In this document: positions 1-12,065 of the stretch, piece after piece | Numbering within the stretch: the stretch's first letter is position 1 | Layout of the letters: each line of letters starts with the position of its first letter | Assembly: GCA_022376925.1 (NCBI GenBank) | Contig: JAIOJX010000005.1 | Location: 157,929,501 to 157,993,500, forward strand | Origin: Tragulus kanchil | Taxonomy: Eukaryota; Chordata; Mammalia; Artiodactyla; Tragulidae | Length of the DNA: 64,000 nucleotides | Reading direction: 5' to 3' | Program-made: the position numbers and the translations under genes | The notes under the pieces: generated by a model | Seen by the model: only the letters and a program-made list of their open reading frames with translations | The model's database searches: none | What the model was told of the DNA's origin: nothing

Positions 1-99
1 TCTTTCAATTTATAAATGTTAACAAGTAATCCAAATGACTTATGAAAATACAGGATAGGATCCCATGGATGACACTTGGCAGTTTCTAGATTAGGATGA

Positions 100-490
100 T
101 GACCATGGAGATGCAGAAGAGCTATAGGAACTAAGCTACGTTCTGAAGGTAGTAGCAACAAGCTTGCTGATGAGTGGATGTGGAAGATGCAGGAGGGAGG
201 GAGGCCTCGTTTGAGCACTGCTTTTATGACCGGAATAGCTGGGTGAGTGGTGGTCCCTTTACCAAGGTAGAGCAAGCTGGGGAAAGGCGTCTGTACCTGC
301 AGTTAAGACCGTACATTCAGTACTGAGACTTTTCAGGTTTGAGACGCATGAGTCATCCAAATGGAGATTCACAGAGAGAGCTGGATGTAAAGGACTGGAA
401 AACAGATTTTGACTGGAGGTAAATTGGAGGTTACTGACATATAGGTGAGTTGAAGCTATGGGAGCCAATGAGCTCAGCTAGGATGAAAGG
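100..490 (+). repeat. Ancient purine-rich dispersed repeat fragment
   Basis: The stretch is rich in gag/gga words on the plus strand. It resembles a long dispersed mammalian repeat that recurs, always in this orientation, near 9.1, 25.4, 27.7-32.5 and 55.2 kb. Typical phrases are the 'catccaaatggagat' block and the 'gagagagaagagggcc' block. I recognise the pattern but cannot give a family name with confidence. It has no coding capacity. Confidence 0.4.
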
Positions 491-730
491 TTGAGAGAGA
501 GAAGAGGGCCTGTGTCCAGCCTTAGAACCGTAACTGTTCTCTTGTTAATCGTCTCTGTGTTCCCTTTCTTATTTGAGAAAATAAATCCTGCCTCTGTCTT
601 TTTAGTGTGACAGTGATCCTATGAACCTCAGGCATTCTAACTTACAAGGAGGAGTTACTAATGCCCAACTAGAAGAAATATCTGGTTTTATATTAAACTT
701 GCTAGAAACACATGGAAAGCAGGGCTTTGG
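491..730. other. Unassigned unique sequence
   Basis: I see no gene, RNA or clear repeat. The stretch ends at the left edge of duplication 1. Confidence 0.5.
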
Positions 731-1875
731 CTAGTTCCAAGAAGAGATCTCAGGGTGGGGTCAACCCAGAGTGCACATTTGATAGTTGGCCTGTGTGTCT
801 GTGCTCCGCTTACACAGACCTCCTGCTGGAGTTCTCCCTCCTTCCTGTTCTTCTTCCCACCTTCCTCAAATGTTTGAGCACCTACTCTGTGCAAAGCATT
901 ATGCAGGCATAGGTGATACAATAAAAGCAAACCAAAAAACCATGAAACTTACTGTCCTCAGTGTGTTCAGGCATTCTCTTGTTCTGACATCCATTTTGTG
1001 ACTCTTAACGCTCTTTATATAGGAGGAGTAGTCTGGGAGGTCTGAAAATAAAAATCAGAATAAATATGAATAATACACATTTCACATTACGAGTCTTTCA
1101 CCTCAGACTACCAGAAACATTGTCATTTAGTTTCTGTGGGCCATTTCACCTTTGCCCAACATTAAGACAGCTGTTGTGTTTTCTTGACTTGCCATACATC
1201 TGACCAAGCTGCGACTCTTTGTGAAAGAGAAGGACCTGCTCAGTAGAGACCACGGGAGGGTGATGCTATGTGCAGTGCTCCCACCCCATCATCAAGCGTC
1301 ATAGATCCCAGCAGGAGAGACGTCACAGCTTCGCTTTGCTTTGGAGTTAAATTCAGAGTAGTGGGCTTTATTTTTTTAATTTTGTGCTTAATCCTTTCGG
1401 TATCTTAAAACTCACTTCCAGTGAGGCACCGCCAAAGCTCTCTTGTTAGTTGGCCCAGGTCTTTGGTGTCCAGAGAGAGCAGTGTTTTCTTGAGATAGAC
1501 TTTTTTATTTTATAAATCTTTATAAAGTTGGCCCTCTGGGTTGACCTTCAGGTATAAGACACACTGCTTTTGTTTAGTGCTTAAAAAAAGAACAAAAGCA
1601 AATCTGAACAGAGCCTGGCTTTTCTTCTTGTTAGAATTTTGTATCTGCTTTTATATCATATGAATGCCTGGAGGCATCTTAAGATGGACATGATTTTATA
1701 AATCTTAAATAAAAAATAAATGCTTTATAGGTTTGGGATTTGCAAGTGTGCAACATGCTGTCAGTCAGTGAATCTGTTGTAATACAATAAGGTTTATAGT
1801 TGTATAAGCCTATTTTTCAAAAATACAAGCCCTGGATTTCTAGTATAATCCATAAAATGGGCTCTACGTGGAGCA
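731..1875. repeat. Tandem duplication 1, copy A
   Basis: This 1,145 bp segment is repeated at 1879-3022. It runs from 'ctagttccaagaagagat' to 'ctctacgtggagca'. Apart from a MIR/L2-like scrap near its start it holds no recognisable element. Three bases (1876-1878) separate it from copy B. It is probably an assembly artefact (see findings). Confidence 0.95.
861..950 (-). repeat. MIR/L2-like scrap
   Basis: 'tgagcacctactctgtgc' matches the conserved reverse-strand block of MIR/L2 3' regions. It is repeated at 2007-2098 in copy B. Confidence 0.45.
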
Positions 1876-1878
1876 GGC

Positions 1879-3022
1879 CTAGTTCCAAGAAGAGATCTCA
1901 GGGTGGGGTCAACCCAGAGTGCACATTTGATAGTTGGCCTGTGTGTCTGTGCTCCGCTTACACAGACCTTGCTGGAGTTCTCCCTCCTTCCTGTTCTTCT
2001 TCCCACCTTCCTCAAATGTTTGAGCACCTACTCTGTGCAAAGCATTATGCAGGCATAGGTGATACAATAAAAGCAAACCAAAAAACCATGAAACTTACTG
2101 TCCTCAGTGTGTTCAGGCATTCTCTTGTTCTGACATCCATTTTGTGACTCTTAACGCTCTTTATATAGGAGGAGTAGTCTGGGAGGTCTGAAAATAAAAA
2201 TCAGAATAAATATGAATAATACACATTTCACATTACGAGTCTTTCACCTCAGACTACCAGAAACATTGTCATTTAGTTTCTGTGGGCCATTTCACCTTTG
2301 CCCAACATTAAGACAGCTGTTGTGTTTTCTTGACTTGCCATACATCTGACCAAGCTGCGACTCTTTGTGAAAGAGAAGGACCTGCTCAGTAGAGACCACG
2401 GGAGGGTGATGCTATGTGCAGTGCTCCCACCCCATCATCAAGCGTCATAGATCCCAGCAGGAGAGACGTCACAGCTTCGCTTTGCTTTGGAGTTAAATTC
2501 AGAGTAGTGGGCTTTATTTTTTTAATTTTGTGCTTAATCCTTTCGGTATCTTAAAACTCACTTCCAGTGAGGCACCGCCAAAGCTCTCTTGTTAGTTGGC
2601 CCAGGTCTTTGGTGTCCAGAGAGAGCAGTGTTTTCTTGAGATAGACTTTTTTATTTTATAAATCTTTATAAAGTTGGCCCTCTGGGTTGACCTTCAGGTA
2701 TAAGACACACTGCTTTTGTTTAGTGCTTAAAAAAAGAACAAAAGCAAATCTGAACAGAGCCTGGCTTTTCTTCTTGTTAGAATTTTGTATCTGCTTTTAT
2801 ATCATATGAATGCCTGGAGGCATCTTAAGATGGACATGATTTTATAAATCTTAAATAAAAAATAAATGCTTTATAGGTTTGGGATTTGCAAGTGTGCAAC
2901 ATGCTGTAAGTCAGTGAATCTGTTGTAATACAATAAGGTTTATAGTTGTATAAGCCTATTTTTCAAAAATACAAGCCCCTGGATTTCTAGTATAATCCAT
3001 AAAATGGGCTCTACGTGGAGCA
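1879..3022. repeat. Tandem duplication 1, copy B
   Basis: This is the second copy of 731-1875. By eye it differs by a 2-base deletion near 1970, one C-to-A change near 2908 and one extra C in a C run near 2979. Such homopolymer and single-base differences fit sequencing or consensus noise. Confidence 0.95.
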
Positions 3023-3546
3023 ATTCATGTTAATTTATTGTACCGCCACTGTGTGTATTATTATTAGCACTTAGTAAATGCTAGAAATGTCTTAGGCTCT
3101 GAACAAAATCAGAGGATGGCATTTGACCCAAGCCAAAAGGTTCTTAGACACGCAGGCCCAGGAGGGAAGCAGTGGAGGAAAAGGTCCTTCTTTTCCATGT
3201 GCCTCCTGTTTTGATGCAGACCCCTCTGCTATGCTTGTGACTTCTGAAGGATTTCAGATCCATTTTAAAATTTGGAGCACATACAGCAATGCACATGGTC
3301 CATGCGTCCTACTGATTGTAGGTATTAGTAACTTTTAAGAATAAAGCACTTGTTGGCATGTCTCATTCCTCGTGATATTAACTTTGATTTCTTGTATTAT
3401 ATGCTGTCTGCTGCGTTTCTTGCATTGTAAAGTTATTATTTTTTCCTTGTTGATGATAGATACCTTGTGCTGAAATACTTTTAAAAAATAGAGTAAAGCA
3501 CTGATAACATCAACATCCGTGTCCTCCAGTCTGTGAGAAACGTTTA
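3023..3546. other. Unassigned unique sequence
   Basis: This is the single-copy stretch between duplications 1 and 2. An open frame of about 70 codons at 3123-3338 has no recognisable domain. I see nothing else. Confidence 0.5.
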
Positions 3547-4665
3547 AGATTGTTAGTCCAAACCATCAAGGGGTTTCTAGTGATAATATTTATTTCCCCG
3601 AACCTGTGAACTTAAGTATAGCACAAATTTTCTCTTTAGCTGTCTAATTTCATACAGAGTCCAACACAGAATCATGTTTCAAAATATCTTATTTTTAATA
3701 CCTGTAGTCAAGTCTCGTTTCTCTCTTATAATTGTCCTGCTTTCCATTTTATTTGTGGTGAATTTTTATACCCACATTGAATTGGTCCATCCACCAGTTA
3801 TGTTCCTGTCATTTGGCTTGTATCCAGGGAATGCAAATCATTTTTCATATTATCCTGAGAAAAAGATAATCAAATAAATCTCTTTAAAAAAATTAATAGA
3901 TGTTTCAAAGCCAACTAGAAGTGATTTGCAGAATGTTTTTGATCATCTGTGCTTCTGCCTTCAGTTAACATAAATAATCAAAAATTGGCTGTGGCACAGT
4001 ATAATTCTTGAATGGAATAGTGGTCGTCTGTTGTAAATGCTTTGAAGACTAGCCATCTGTCCTAAAGGAATGCAGGCATCAGAGTCTCAGATTCTTTACC
4101 TGACTTCTACCCATCTTGGAAATTAGTGTTAACCCTGAGTTCATTTGTCTAGAGGAATAAATACATTAAATAAGGCTGATGTTGGTAATATTCAGTTGAC
4201 TTAAGACACAAACAGTTAAAAGTACATTAGTTGTTGACATTAGTAGTTGATATCAGTTAAATGTGATAAAAGTGATTGAAGAGTTGCTTAACAAAAGACC
4301 CTAAAGTTAGCAAGTTTAGATTAAAAACTGTCGTAGGTAATAACTGTAGATATAAAAATTACTCCTGCTTATATATAAGAAATGTTAAGAGAATACAATG
4401 TAGATAACACTTGTCACTCCTAAAATATGCTTGGATTTCAGAGTTAAAATCAAAATGAATACTTTATCTTCTCTCCCACTCCACCCACTCCCATTTGCTT
4501 TTTACGTTAGCATTGGTGATACATGTGCTCCACAGAAATCCCTTAATTTCCCCCAAAGTACTTATAATTGTCTTTTTTTTTTAAAAAATTTTGGCCTTTT
4601 TTATTGGTTTTTTATTTATTTTCATCCATATTTATTCTTTGGCCTGTGTGGGCGTCCCATTGCAG
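3547..4665. repeat. Tandem duplication 2, copy A
   Basis: This 1,119 bp segment is repeated at 4664-5762. Copy A stops in the middle of a SINE (4575-4665), while copy B carries the whole SINE. Copy A therefore ends at an artificial or recombinational break and not at the element's own end. Confidence 0.95.
4575..4665 (-). mobile_element. CHR-type SINE, truncated at the junction
   Basis: This is the 3' tail region of a minus-strand tRNA-derived SINE ('attctttggcctgtgtggg'). It is cut at exactly the point where copy B of duplication 2 begins. The complete version is at 5672-5940. Confidence 0.85.
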
Positions 4666-5762
4666 ATTGTTAGTCCAAACCATCAAGGGGTTTCTATGAT
4701 ATTTTTCCCTGTCAATTAGCACAAATTTTCTCTTTAGCTGTCTAATTTCATACAGAGTCCAACACAGAATCATGTTTCAAAATATCTTATTTTTAATACC
4801 TGTAGTCAAGTCTCGTTTCTCTCTTATAATTGTCCTGCTTTCCATTTTATTTGTGGTGAATTTTTATACCCACATTGAATTGGTCCATCCACCAGTTATG
4901 TTCCTGTCATTTGGCTTGTATCCAGGGAATGCAAATCATTTTTCATATTATCCTGAGAAAAAGATAATCAAATAAATCTCTTTAAAAAAATTAATAGATG
5001 TTTCAAAGCCAACTAGAAGTGATTTGCAGAATGTTTTTGATCATCTGTGCTTCTGCCTTCAGTTAACATAAATAATCAAAAATTGGCTGTGGCACAGTAT
5101 AATTCTTGAATGGAATAGTGGTCGTCTGTTGTAAATGCTTTGAAGACTAGCCATCTGTCCTAAAGGAATGCAGGCATCAGAGTCTCAGATTCTTTACCTG
5201 ACTTCTACCCATCTTGGAAATTAGTGTTAACCCTGAGTTCATTTGTCTAGAGGAATAAATACATTAAATAAGGCTGATGTTGGTAATATTCAGTTGACTT
5301 AAGACACAAACAGTTAAAAGTACATTAGTTGTTGACATTAGTAGTTGATATCAGTTAAATGTGATAAAAGTGATTGAAGAGTTGCTTAACAAAAGACCCT
5401 AAAGTTAGCAAGTTTAGATTAAAAACTGTCGAGGTAATAACTGTAGATATAAAAATTACTCCTGCTTATATATAAGAAATGTTAAGAGAATACAATGTAG
5501 ATAACACTTGTCACTCCTAAAATATGCTTGGATTTCAGAGTTAAAATCAAAATGAATACTTTATCTTCTCTCCCACTCCACCCACTCCCATTTGCTTTTT
5601 ACGTTAGCATTGGTGATACATGTGCTCCACAGAAATCCCTTAATTTCCCCCAAAGTACTTATAATTGTCTTTTTTTTTTAAAAAATTTTGGCCTTTTTTA
5701 TTGGTTTTTTATTTATTTTCATCCATATTTATTCTTTGGCCTGTGTGGGCGTCCCATTGCAG
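4664..5762. repeat. Tandem duplication 2, copy B
   Basis: This is the second copy of 3547-4665. Its first 60 or so bases are scrambled relative to copy A: a net loss of about 20 bases between 'gggtttcta' and 'tagcacaaattttc'. The rest is nearly identical, with one T lost in 'ctgtcg(t)aggtaa'. Errors gathered at the join are typical of a low-quality contig end. The copies share 'ag' at the junction. Confidence 0.93.
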
Positions 5763-5940
5763 TGGCCTCTCGTTGCAGAGCACAGGCTCTGGGCGCATGC
5801 ACTCCAGAGCGCTGGCTCGTAATTGGACACACTGATCCAGCTGCTCCACAGCACGTGGGATCTTCCTTGGCCAGGGATCGAACCGGTGCCCCTTGCACTG
5901 CAAGGCAGGCTCTTTACCCACTGGACCACCAGGGAAGCCC
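5672..5940 (-). mobile_element. CHR-type SINE, complete, with target-site duplication
   Basis: Read on the minus strand, it has the tRNA-like head 'gggcttccctggtggtccag', a B-box-like 'ggttcgatccc' and the body 'gcatgcgcccagagc'-type segment, with a T-rich (A-tail) end on the left. A perfect 12-base target-site duplication 'tataattgtctt' flanks it at 5660-5671 and 5941-5952, so this is a clean retrotransposition event. The open frames across it are incidental. Confidence 0.9.
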
Positions 5941-5952
5941 TATAATTGTCTT

Positions 5953-6552
5953 CTGAGTTTAATACTATGGACTCAATCATTGCTTTTTAAAAAAAATCTT
6001 AAGAAACTAATGAATTCCTAGGTATCAAGTATATAAGAGAAGATACATAGTGGGTGACTTTCTCTGCTAAATGAGTACCTCAGTACTATGAATTTACATA
6101 GAGTGGTTATGTTCTAATATGCAGTCCTGAGGTTTAATTTTATCCATATCTCTATCAGTAAGAGTACAGAGTAAGCTGTTGTGTTAGAGAGACCGAAATG
6201 ACTGATAAGTTTTGTTCTCTTACTTAACAGTCTAAGGCTGGTAGGCACTCTTCTCTTCATGACCTATGGGATGTAAGCTGGCAAAGTAGTTCTGTCAGAC
6301 TTTAGATGTGACTTCTGTGATTCCTCTGGTGGACACCATGGTAGCAGAGGAGTGCACACCCAAAGTATAAAGACCAAAGCTTGAAAGTATAGTTCATTAC
6401 ATCCATTCAGTCTGGTGGTGAGAACTTAGCATACCGGCAAGGGGAGCTGGGAAATGTAATCTCAGTTGGGTCAAAGTGTACCAGCTAAAATTTGCTGAAG
6501 AGGTGAGAACAAGTTTTGAAGGTCTGCTACTTCATTTCATGTTTATTTATTT
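5953..6552. other. Unassigned unique sequence
   Basis: I see no gene, RNA or clear repeat here. Confidence 0.5.
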
Positions 6553-6822
6553 AAAATCTTTATTCATTTTTGGCTGTGCTTGGCCTTCACTGTTGCCAGG
6601 CTTTTCTCTAACTATAGTGAGCGGGGGCTACTCTCTAGTTGCAGTGCAGCTTCTCAGTGTGGTTGCTTCTCTTGTTGCAGAGCAGGGACCCTAGGCAAGC
6701 CCAGGTTTAGTAGCATGGGCTTAGTTGTTCCACATCATGGGGGCTGTTTCCCGAGCAGGGATTGAACCCATGCCCCCTGAATTGTCAGGCAGATTCTTAA
6801 CTGACCACCAGGGAAGTCCTGG
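6553..6822 (-). mobile_element. Older CHR-type SINE
   Basis: The minus strand begins 'ggacttccctggtggtcag' and has an internal 'gggttcaatccc' B-box relic. On the plus strand the 'gagcgggggctactctctag' block is typical of the longer CHR SINEs shared by cattle and whales. It is more diverged than the copy at 5672-5940. Confidence 0.8.
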
Positions 6823-7541
6823 CACTTCATTTTAAATCTAATGTTTTCCTTGCTCATAACACAAAATTCAATGTCAGTTCAAAGTGAAGTACTTTTCCCT
6901 GTCTCTCCACCATTCCCACCTCTCAAAACAAATAAAAATGAATGATATGCTTGGCCTTTTGTTAAAATGAAAGATTAACTTGATACATTTAGATCAGAAA
7001 AATCAGCAGACAGAAATTGATAGAATTGCTCTTTACTCTGTAGGAGTCTTTGATAATCAGTGTGTATTTACACACTGAAAAAAATGTCTACCAGAAGGCC
7101 TGTTGGCCACTTGTGGAAGGATAATGAAAAATTCACTGAGGTCAATTCTGAGTAAGTGTATCTAAGCCTTTTTAGAGGAGTGGTTGTTTCTAGTGTCAGG
7201 AGTAAGACTGTTTCATGCTTTTGTTCATTTGATTCCTGACTCTCTTTTGGAGTACAGACTCATTGAACACCTTCCTGATTCACATGTAGTTTTCCATGAA
7301 TAGAGAAAATACAACAGTCGTGCAGTCTGTAAATATTTCTGATTTCTATGAACGCAATTTCTCGTGATTAAAAAAAATGTAGTTGGAAATCATAGTAATA
7401 GATTCCCTCTTTCTCTAGGAAATTAGTTTCTGATTATGATTTTGACTTGGATTGAAGAGGTTTAACTACAGGGGTGAGATGTGATGATCGTGCAGCATAT
7501 ATTCTTTCATATGTAACAAAATATTTTTACTGTAAATTTGT
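6823..7541. other. Unassigned unique sequence
   Basis: AT-rich single-copy sequence. I see no gene or clear repeat. Confidence 0.5.
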
Positions 7542-7551
7542 AAATCATTCT

Positions 7552-7755
7552 GGGCTTCCCTTATGACCCAGACAATAAAGAATCTGGCTGCAGTGCAGGA
7601 GACCCAGGTTTGATCCCTGAGTCAGGAAGATCCCCTAGAGAAGGGAATGGCAACCCACTCCAGTATTTTGCCTAGAGAATTCCATGGATGGAGGAGCCTG
7701 GCAAGCTATAATCTGTGGGATCACAAGGAGTTGGACACGAATGAGTGACCAACAC
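7552..7755 (+). mobile_element. Bov-tA SINE with target-site duplication
   Basis: It has a tRNA-derived head ('gggcttccc'), a B-box relic 'ggtttgatccc' and the diagnostic ruminant body 'ggcaacccactccagtat' followed by 'gagttggacacgaatgag'. A perfect 10-base target-site duplication 'aaatcattct' lies at 7542-7551 and 7756-7765. This element marks the sequence as ruminant. Confidence 0.95.
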
Positions 7756-7765
7756 AAATCATTCT

Positions 7766-8834
7766 AGTGACTACTTAAGTTTTAATTTCACTAAGGATAA
7801 GTTGGTTCCTAAGGGCTTGATTACCTGGACAGTGACAAGATACCAGATTTAGCTGGCTGCCCTTGTTTGATACCTACTGGTATCAGAGGAGGGGCAAAGA
7901 AAAGAATGAATTATTCTGATCTCTGTTGATTCATGTCTTCATTATGAGTCTTGTAAAGGTTAGCCAGAGGGCAGAGACTACCGCTCTGTGGTTTTATTTT
8001 ATAGTATTTATCAAGCAAGAGTGGCTTTAAGAAATAACTTAAAAATTTGCCTAAATACTATCAAAATGAATATCAGCTCTGCCAAAACTGAAACTAGTTT
8101 CTGAATGGGTGGAACTAAGTAACCCCATGTCATTTAGTCAGTATGTACATTTTTCAGAAGACTCATAACGTTGGACTTTCTGGAATGTAGCCCTGCATAA
8201 AAATCATGTTTTATAGGAGAAAGCAACCTAGATAATTTTTTGGTCAGGGTAGCTCCTCCATTTATTAAATAAACATTGATTAAGCCTTATTATGTGCTCA
8301 CTATTATAATAATCCATTTCTCTACTTTCAGGCAAGACTACATAATTCTTCCTAGGGAGTTTTTATGCTTGGGGATCCTAAAGAGGAGAAATTCCTCAGC
8401 CTGTCTTATACCATTTTGTGATATTTAATCATTTTAGAAGTTTTTTTCCTGACATTCCATATTTATGGTTAGATCATAGGGAAATGGAAAACCCCTAATA
8501 ACCAGCTTAAAAAAAAAAAGCCTTCTATACTTGGAAATGGTTCGAAGTTACTTTCCAGATTTTAAAATCTAAGCTAGGTCCTCTTACTTCTGTCACATTC
8601 TTGTATTTTTAATTTAACAAATCTATAAACTGATATTTATTGATAATGATTAGTAACTGGAGAAATCTCAGTAGTAAAGGTTTACCTAAGTGATTTAACT
8701 AATTGAGGGGAAAAGACATAAATATGTCTTGTCAAATGACAGTAATTGAGTAGATGTCTCAAAGTAACTTACTGACAAATGAGCAGTATAGTCAAAGCTC
8801 TCTGAAATTCTAAAGAATTTCAGATAGGCAGCGG
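7766..8834. other. Unassigned unique sequence
   Basis: AT-rich sequence. A short 'ttattaaataaacattgatt' stretch near 8260-8310 resembles an L2/MIR scrap. I see no gene. Confidence 0.45.
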
Positions 8835-9055
8835 AAAACAGACTTGGGAACCACATTGCCTGGATATAAACTGTGGGCCTGCCACTCACAAGCTGTAAGT
8901 CTAGACAATGGCTTAGCTTTCCTGTGCCCCACTTTCCCCACATGTTAAATAATGGTATCTATCTTATAGCATTATTGTAAGATTTGAATTAAATTAGTAT
9001 ATAGAAAGTGTGTAGAACAGTATCTGGTACATAGAAAGCTTGATGTAATGATAAT
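8835..9055 (+). mobile_element. MIR SINE
   Basis: It follows the MIR order: 'ttgcctggatataaa', 'cctgccactcacaagctgt' (the core), 'tttccccacatgttaaataa', then 'acagtatctggtacatagaa'. It is an old mammalian SINE with no target-site duplication visible. Confidence 0.85.
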
Positions 9056-9059
9056 AATA

Positions 9060-10260
9060 GTGAAAAACAGTGTATACCAAAATGCTGTTGGATGATTGTG
9101 TGATGGGTTAAGCTAAGATTTGAAGCAGAGATAGAGTTTGGATAATCTTACAGAAATGGAGAGGCTTGTGCAGGCAGGGTGGGGAGCCTATGAGATGTGT
9201 AAAGGACACTGACCAGAATGGTTGTGAGCTCAGAGTTGTCTGCAACATAAGGATTTCAGTGATGGGCAGACAGGCGGTCTTAGGCCCAGCTCTCGGAGAC
9301 TTTCAGTGTTGGTGTCAGGAGTTTGGATTTAATCTTTGTCGGTGGTAGGTAATGGGCATTATTTTACTGTTGGTCTGAAGTAGTTTACTGTATTGGTGGA
9401 GACAGATGGTGCAGGTGGCAGCAGGCGGCCTGGTAGCTGGTGCGCAGGCCTGAATGGGGATGGAAACGGAAACAAGGAGAGAAGGAGACACTTGCAAGAG
9501 GCATCATCATGGAAAAGGGAAAGGATTTGCCTGCCTTTGTTTTCGAGAAGTTTTCCCCTGCCTAGTATGTATTCTCCCTCATTTCTTATCTTTAACTACA
9601 GAGGGAAAAATAAGATTAGGGAGCAGTCTGTGGGTGAAATATTACATTTTTGGGGTGACTTTTTGAAAAGTCAGTTAGAAATGCCTCACAGGCAAGTTAC
9701 TCAGGAGAGAAGTCAAAGCTGTAGTTAGAAATATGTCAGTCATCCCACTCGGTAACTCAGACAGTAAAGAATCTTCCTGCAATGCAAGAGACCCGGGTTC
9801 TATCCCTGGGTTGGGAAGATCCTCTGGAGGAGGCTATGGCAACCCACTCCAGTTTTCCTGCCTGGAGAATCCCATGGGCAAAGGAGCCTGGCAGGCTATA
9901 ATTGGACATGGCATAGTGACTGAACTACTTCTACTTGAGCAAAGAGGAGGGTCAAGATCTTTGAGACAAGAGAATAGGAAGAGTCGGACCTACTCCTTGA
10001 GGAATAGCTGGTTTAAGGGAATTTGATGGAGCAGCCAAAGAAATGGGAGAAAACTAAGATGATATTGACAACTTGCATTAGAGAAGAGAGTTTGCAAGCT
10101 AGCTGCATAAAGGTTGCAGAACAAACGGAAGGAGGCCTTAAAAAGTCATTACATATGACAGGAAGAATGTCATTAGGAATCTTGGTAAGTAGTTTCAGTA
10201 GAGTTTAAGAAACCAGATTTTGGGACTTTTATTTCACAAGTATAGATGTGAAAGGAAGAA
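9060..10260 (+). repeat. Ancient purine-rich dispersed repeat, interrupted
   Basis: This is the same purine-rich type as 100-490 and 27.7-32.5 kb. It has phrases such as 'aggagtttggatttaatc' and 'gagagaaggagacacttgc'. A Bov-tA SINE sits inside it at 9742-9935. The open frames of 60-110 codons here follow from the low stop density of purine-rich sequence, and I do not call any of them a gene. Confidence 0.45.
9742..9935 (+). mobile_element. Bov-tA SINE
   Basis: It shows 'gtaaagaatcttcctgcaat', a B-box 'gggttctatccc', 'ggcaacccactccag' and 'cctggagaatcccatggg'. The 3' end is degraded. It is inserted in an older repeat. Confidence 0.92.
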
Positions 10261-10267
10261 CTATTTG

Positions 10268-10395
10268 GTGGCTCTGCCTGGTGGCTCAGCTGATAGAGAA
10301 CCCACCTGCCAGTGCAGGTAATGGCATACTGGGGATTTGAACCAAGATCGTCTGATTTCATAGGACATAATCTTAACTACCGGGCTCCCGCTTCC
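10268..10395 (+). mobile_element. Degenerate tRNA-derived SINE (possible)
   Basis: 'tgcctggtggctcagc' and 'gaacccacctgcc' resemble a Bov-tA/CHR head, and 'ggatttgaacc' could be a B-box relic. The remainder does not match well. Confidence 0.4.
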
Positions 10396-10539
10396 GAAGC
10401 CTTGGGGAATGAATAGAAGATTTTGAACATTCATGAGATTAAGAGCACTTATGATAGAAATGGTGCCAGGGATGCAAGCCATAAAATATAGTTCAAAAAG
10501 AATCTTTATCAATAGCAGTGAATTTTTAAAAACCAGCTT

Positions 10540-10912
10540 CTTTTTTGGTTGTTCTAAAAGTAATATATGCTAATTAAAGAAAACTTGGAAAATGAAGTAT
10601 ATTTTGAACATTAATAGTCCTAAGCACAGAAATAACCAGTGTTGCCAATTTTGTATATTTTCTTGTAACTTTTTTCTAAGATTATTTTTTCACAAAATTG
10701 TGTTATACACACATATATAGTGTTATATATATATAGTTATATATATATATATATATAGTGGGATTTTCATTTAAAAGTTTTATCAAGTATTATTTCATAT
10801 TTTCAAATACACTATAACTTTCGCCACTTCTCTTTTGTTGATGATCAGGTCACTTCTGCATTTTGTTCTTACAAGGAATGCTATAGTGGCCATCTTTCTT
10901 GGTCTGCAGTTC
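10540..10912. repeat. Old LINE-like fragment with (AT)n
   Basis: 'agaaaacttggaaaatgaag' and 'aaccagtgttgcc' match a common old LINE-derived 3' block. It surrounds the AT microsatellite at 10705-10757 and ends at the left edge of duplication 3. The family assignment is uncertain. Confidence 0.4.
10705..10757. repeat. (AT)n/(AC)n microsatellite
   Basis: It opens with 'acacacatatatag' and continues as near-pure TA dinucleotides. It is a self-complementary, probably length-variable tract. Confidence 0.9.
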
Positions 10913-12064
10913 TTCTCACAGCAGGCTAGTGTGTTAGTCACGACTCCATGGTTGGTCAGTTGGAGTAAACCACTTGGAGCTACTTGAGGTGAAATTATTT
11001 TTTGGCTCAGGTGACTGCTGAAATGACAGGGATGCAGCTGGACGTGGTAGCTGGAGCCAGGGTGTTTCCTGTATTGTTTTCTGAAATGGTTTTCCTCCAT
11101 ACCCTGGGAAATATGACTACAGATATCTCCTGAGCTATAGGTCATGGCCTTGCCAGCAGAGTGGGACTTTGGCTTTCCACCCCCGCCAAAAAAATTTGTC
11201 TGAAAGTTTTTCACACAGAAGGCTTTACTCTACAGGTATGTTCTACATTTGCCTTATCCCATAGCTGTTGATCAGTTCTGCTATGCATCTTTTAAAAAAT
11301 CCATTTCAAAGTACATTAGTGCATTTCCCCCTAAATACTTCAGCATGCTTATCATCAGCTTAGAGTTCCCCAGTGTTAACATGTTTTCTTTTGATGTAAA
11401 ATCTATATTCAAAGAAATATACAAATATTTAAGTTTACATTTGCTGACTTTTCATAAGTCCGTACACCTGGAATCCTCAACCTTTATCACTTTTTATGAT
11501 CTTATGAAAATTGCTCTGACAGTGCACCGTGGGTTTGACACTCTGACTTCACATCATGAGGGGAACAGCATTTTGGATGTGTGAAAGGCAGATAGAACTG
11601 CTGGGCAGATAGAACTGAAGATATCTACAGGAGAGTTTCCAGGAAGTCGAATTACACTAATGGAATTTAGACAGCATGTCTTTATGCTGGGCTGAAAGTG
11701 TGTAGATCGGTCTTGTTTCCTTTAGAATGCTGCTTCTAATGTCCCACAGTAATGATTTCTTTGCTTGGTGTACTGTGCTTCATCATTTTTTTTTCTTTAA
11801 TTGATGTATCACATGTTTTGTGTGTCTTAAAAAAAAAAAAAATCAGACTGTAAGTTCTTGAGGGCAAAGACCACTTTTTTTTTTTTTCCCTGATCTCTCT
11901 TTATTCTTTATATAATGGCGTAGGTGGTAGATACTCAAATTCTTCTGCAACCAGCCAGGTCCTTTATACATGCGTGAAGGTACTTTCAGCTGCAGGTAAT
12001 AGAAATCTTGACTCAAAGGAGCTTGAATAATCAGGAAGTATACTTACATCAAATTATGAGTCAG
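10913..12064. repeat. Tandem duplication 3, copy A
   Basis: This segment of about 1,152 bp starts at 'ttctcacagcaggctag' and is repeated at 12066-13215. It contains a 14-base A run and an L2-like 3' end. One base separates the copies. Confidence 0.95.
11845..11940 (+). repeat. L2-type 3' end with T-run insertion
   Basis: 'gactgtaagttcttgaggg' and 'aaagaccact' are the hallmark L2 3' words. The segment is split by a T run and repeated at 12997-13092. Confidence 0.6.
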
Positions 12065-12065
12065 G

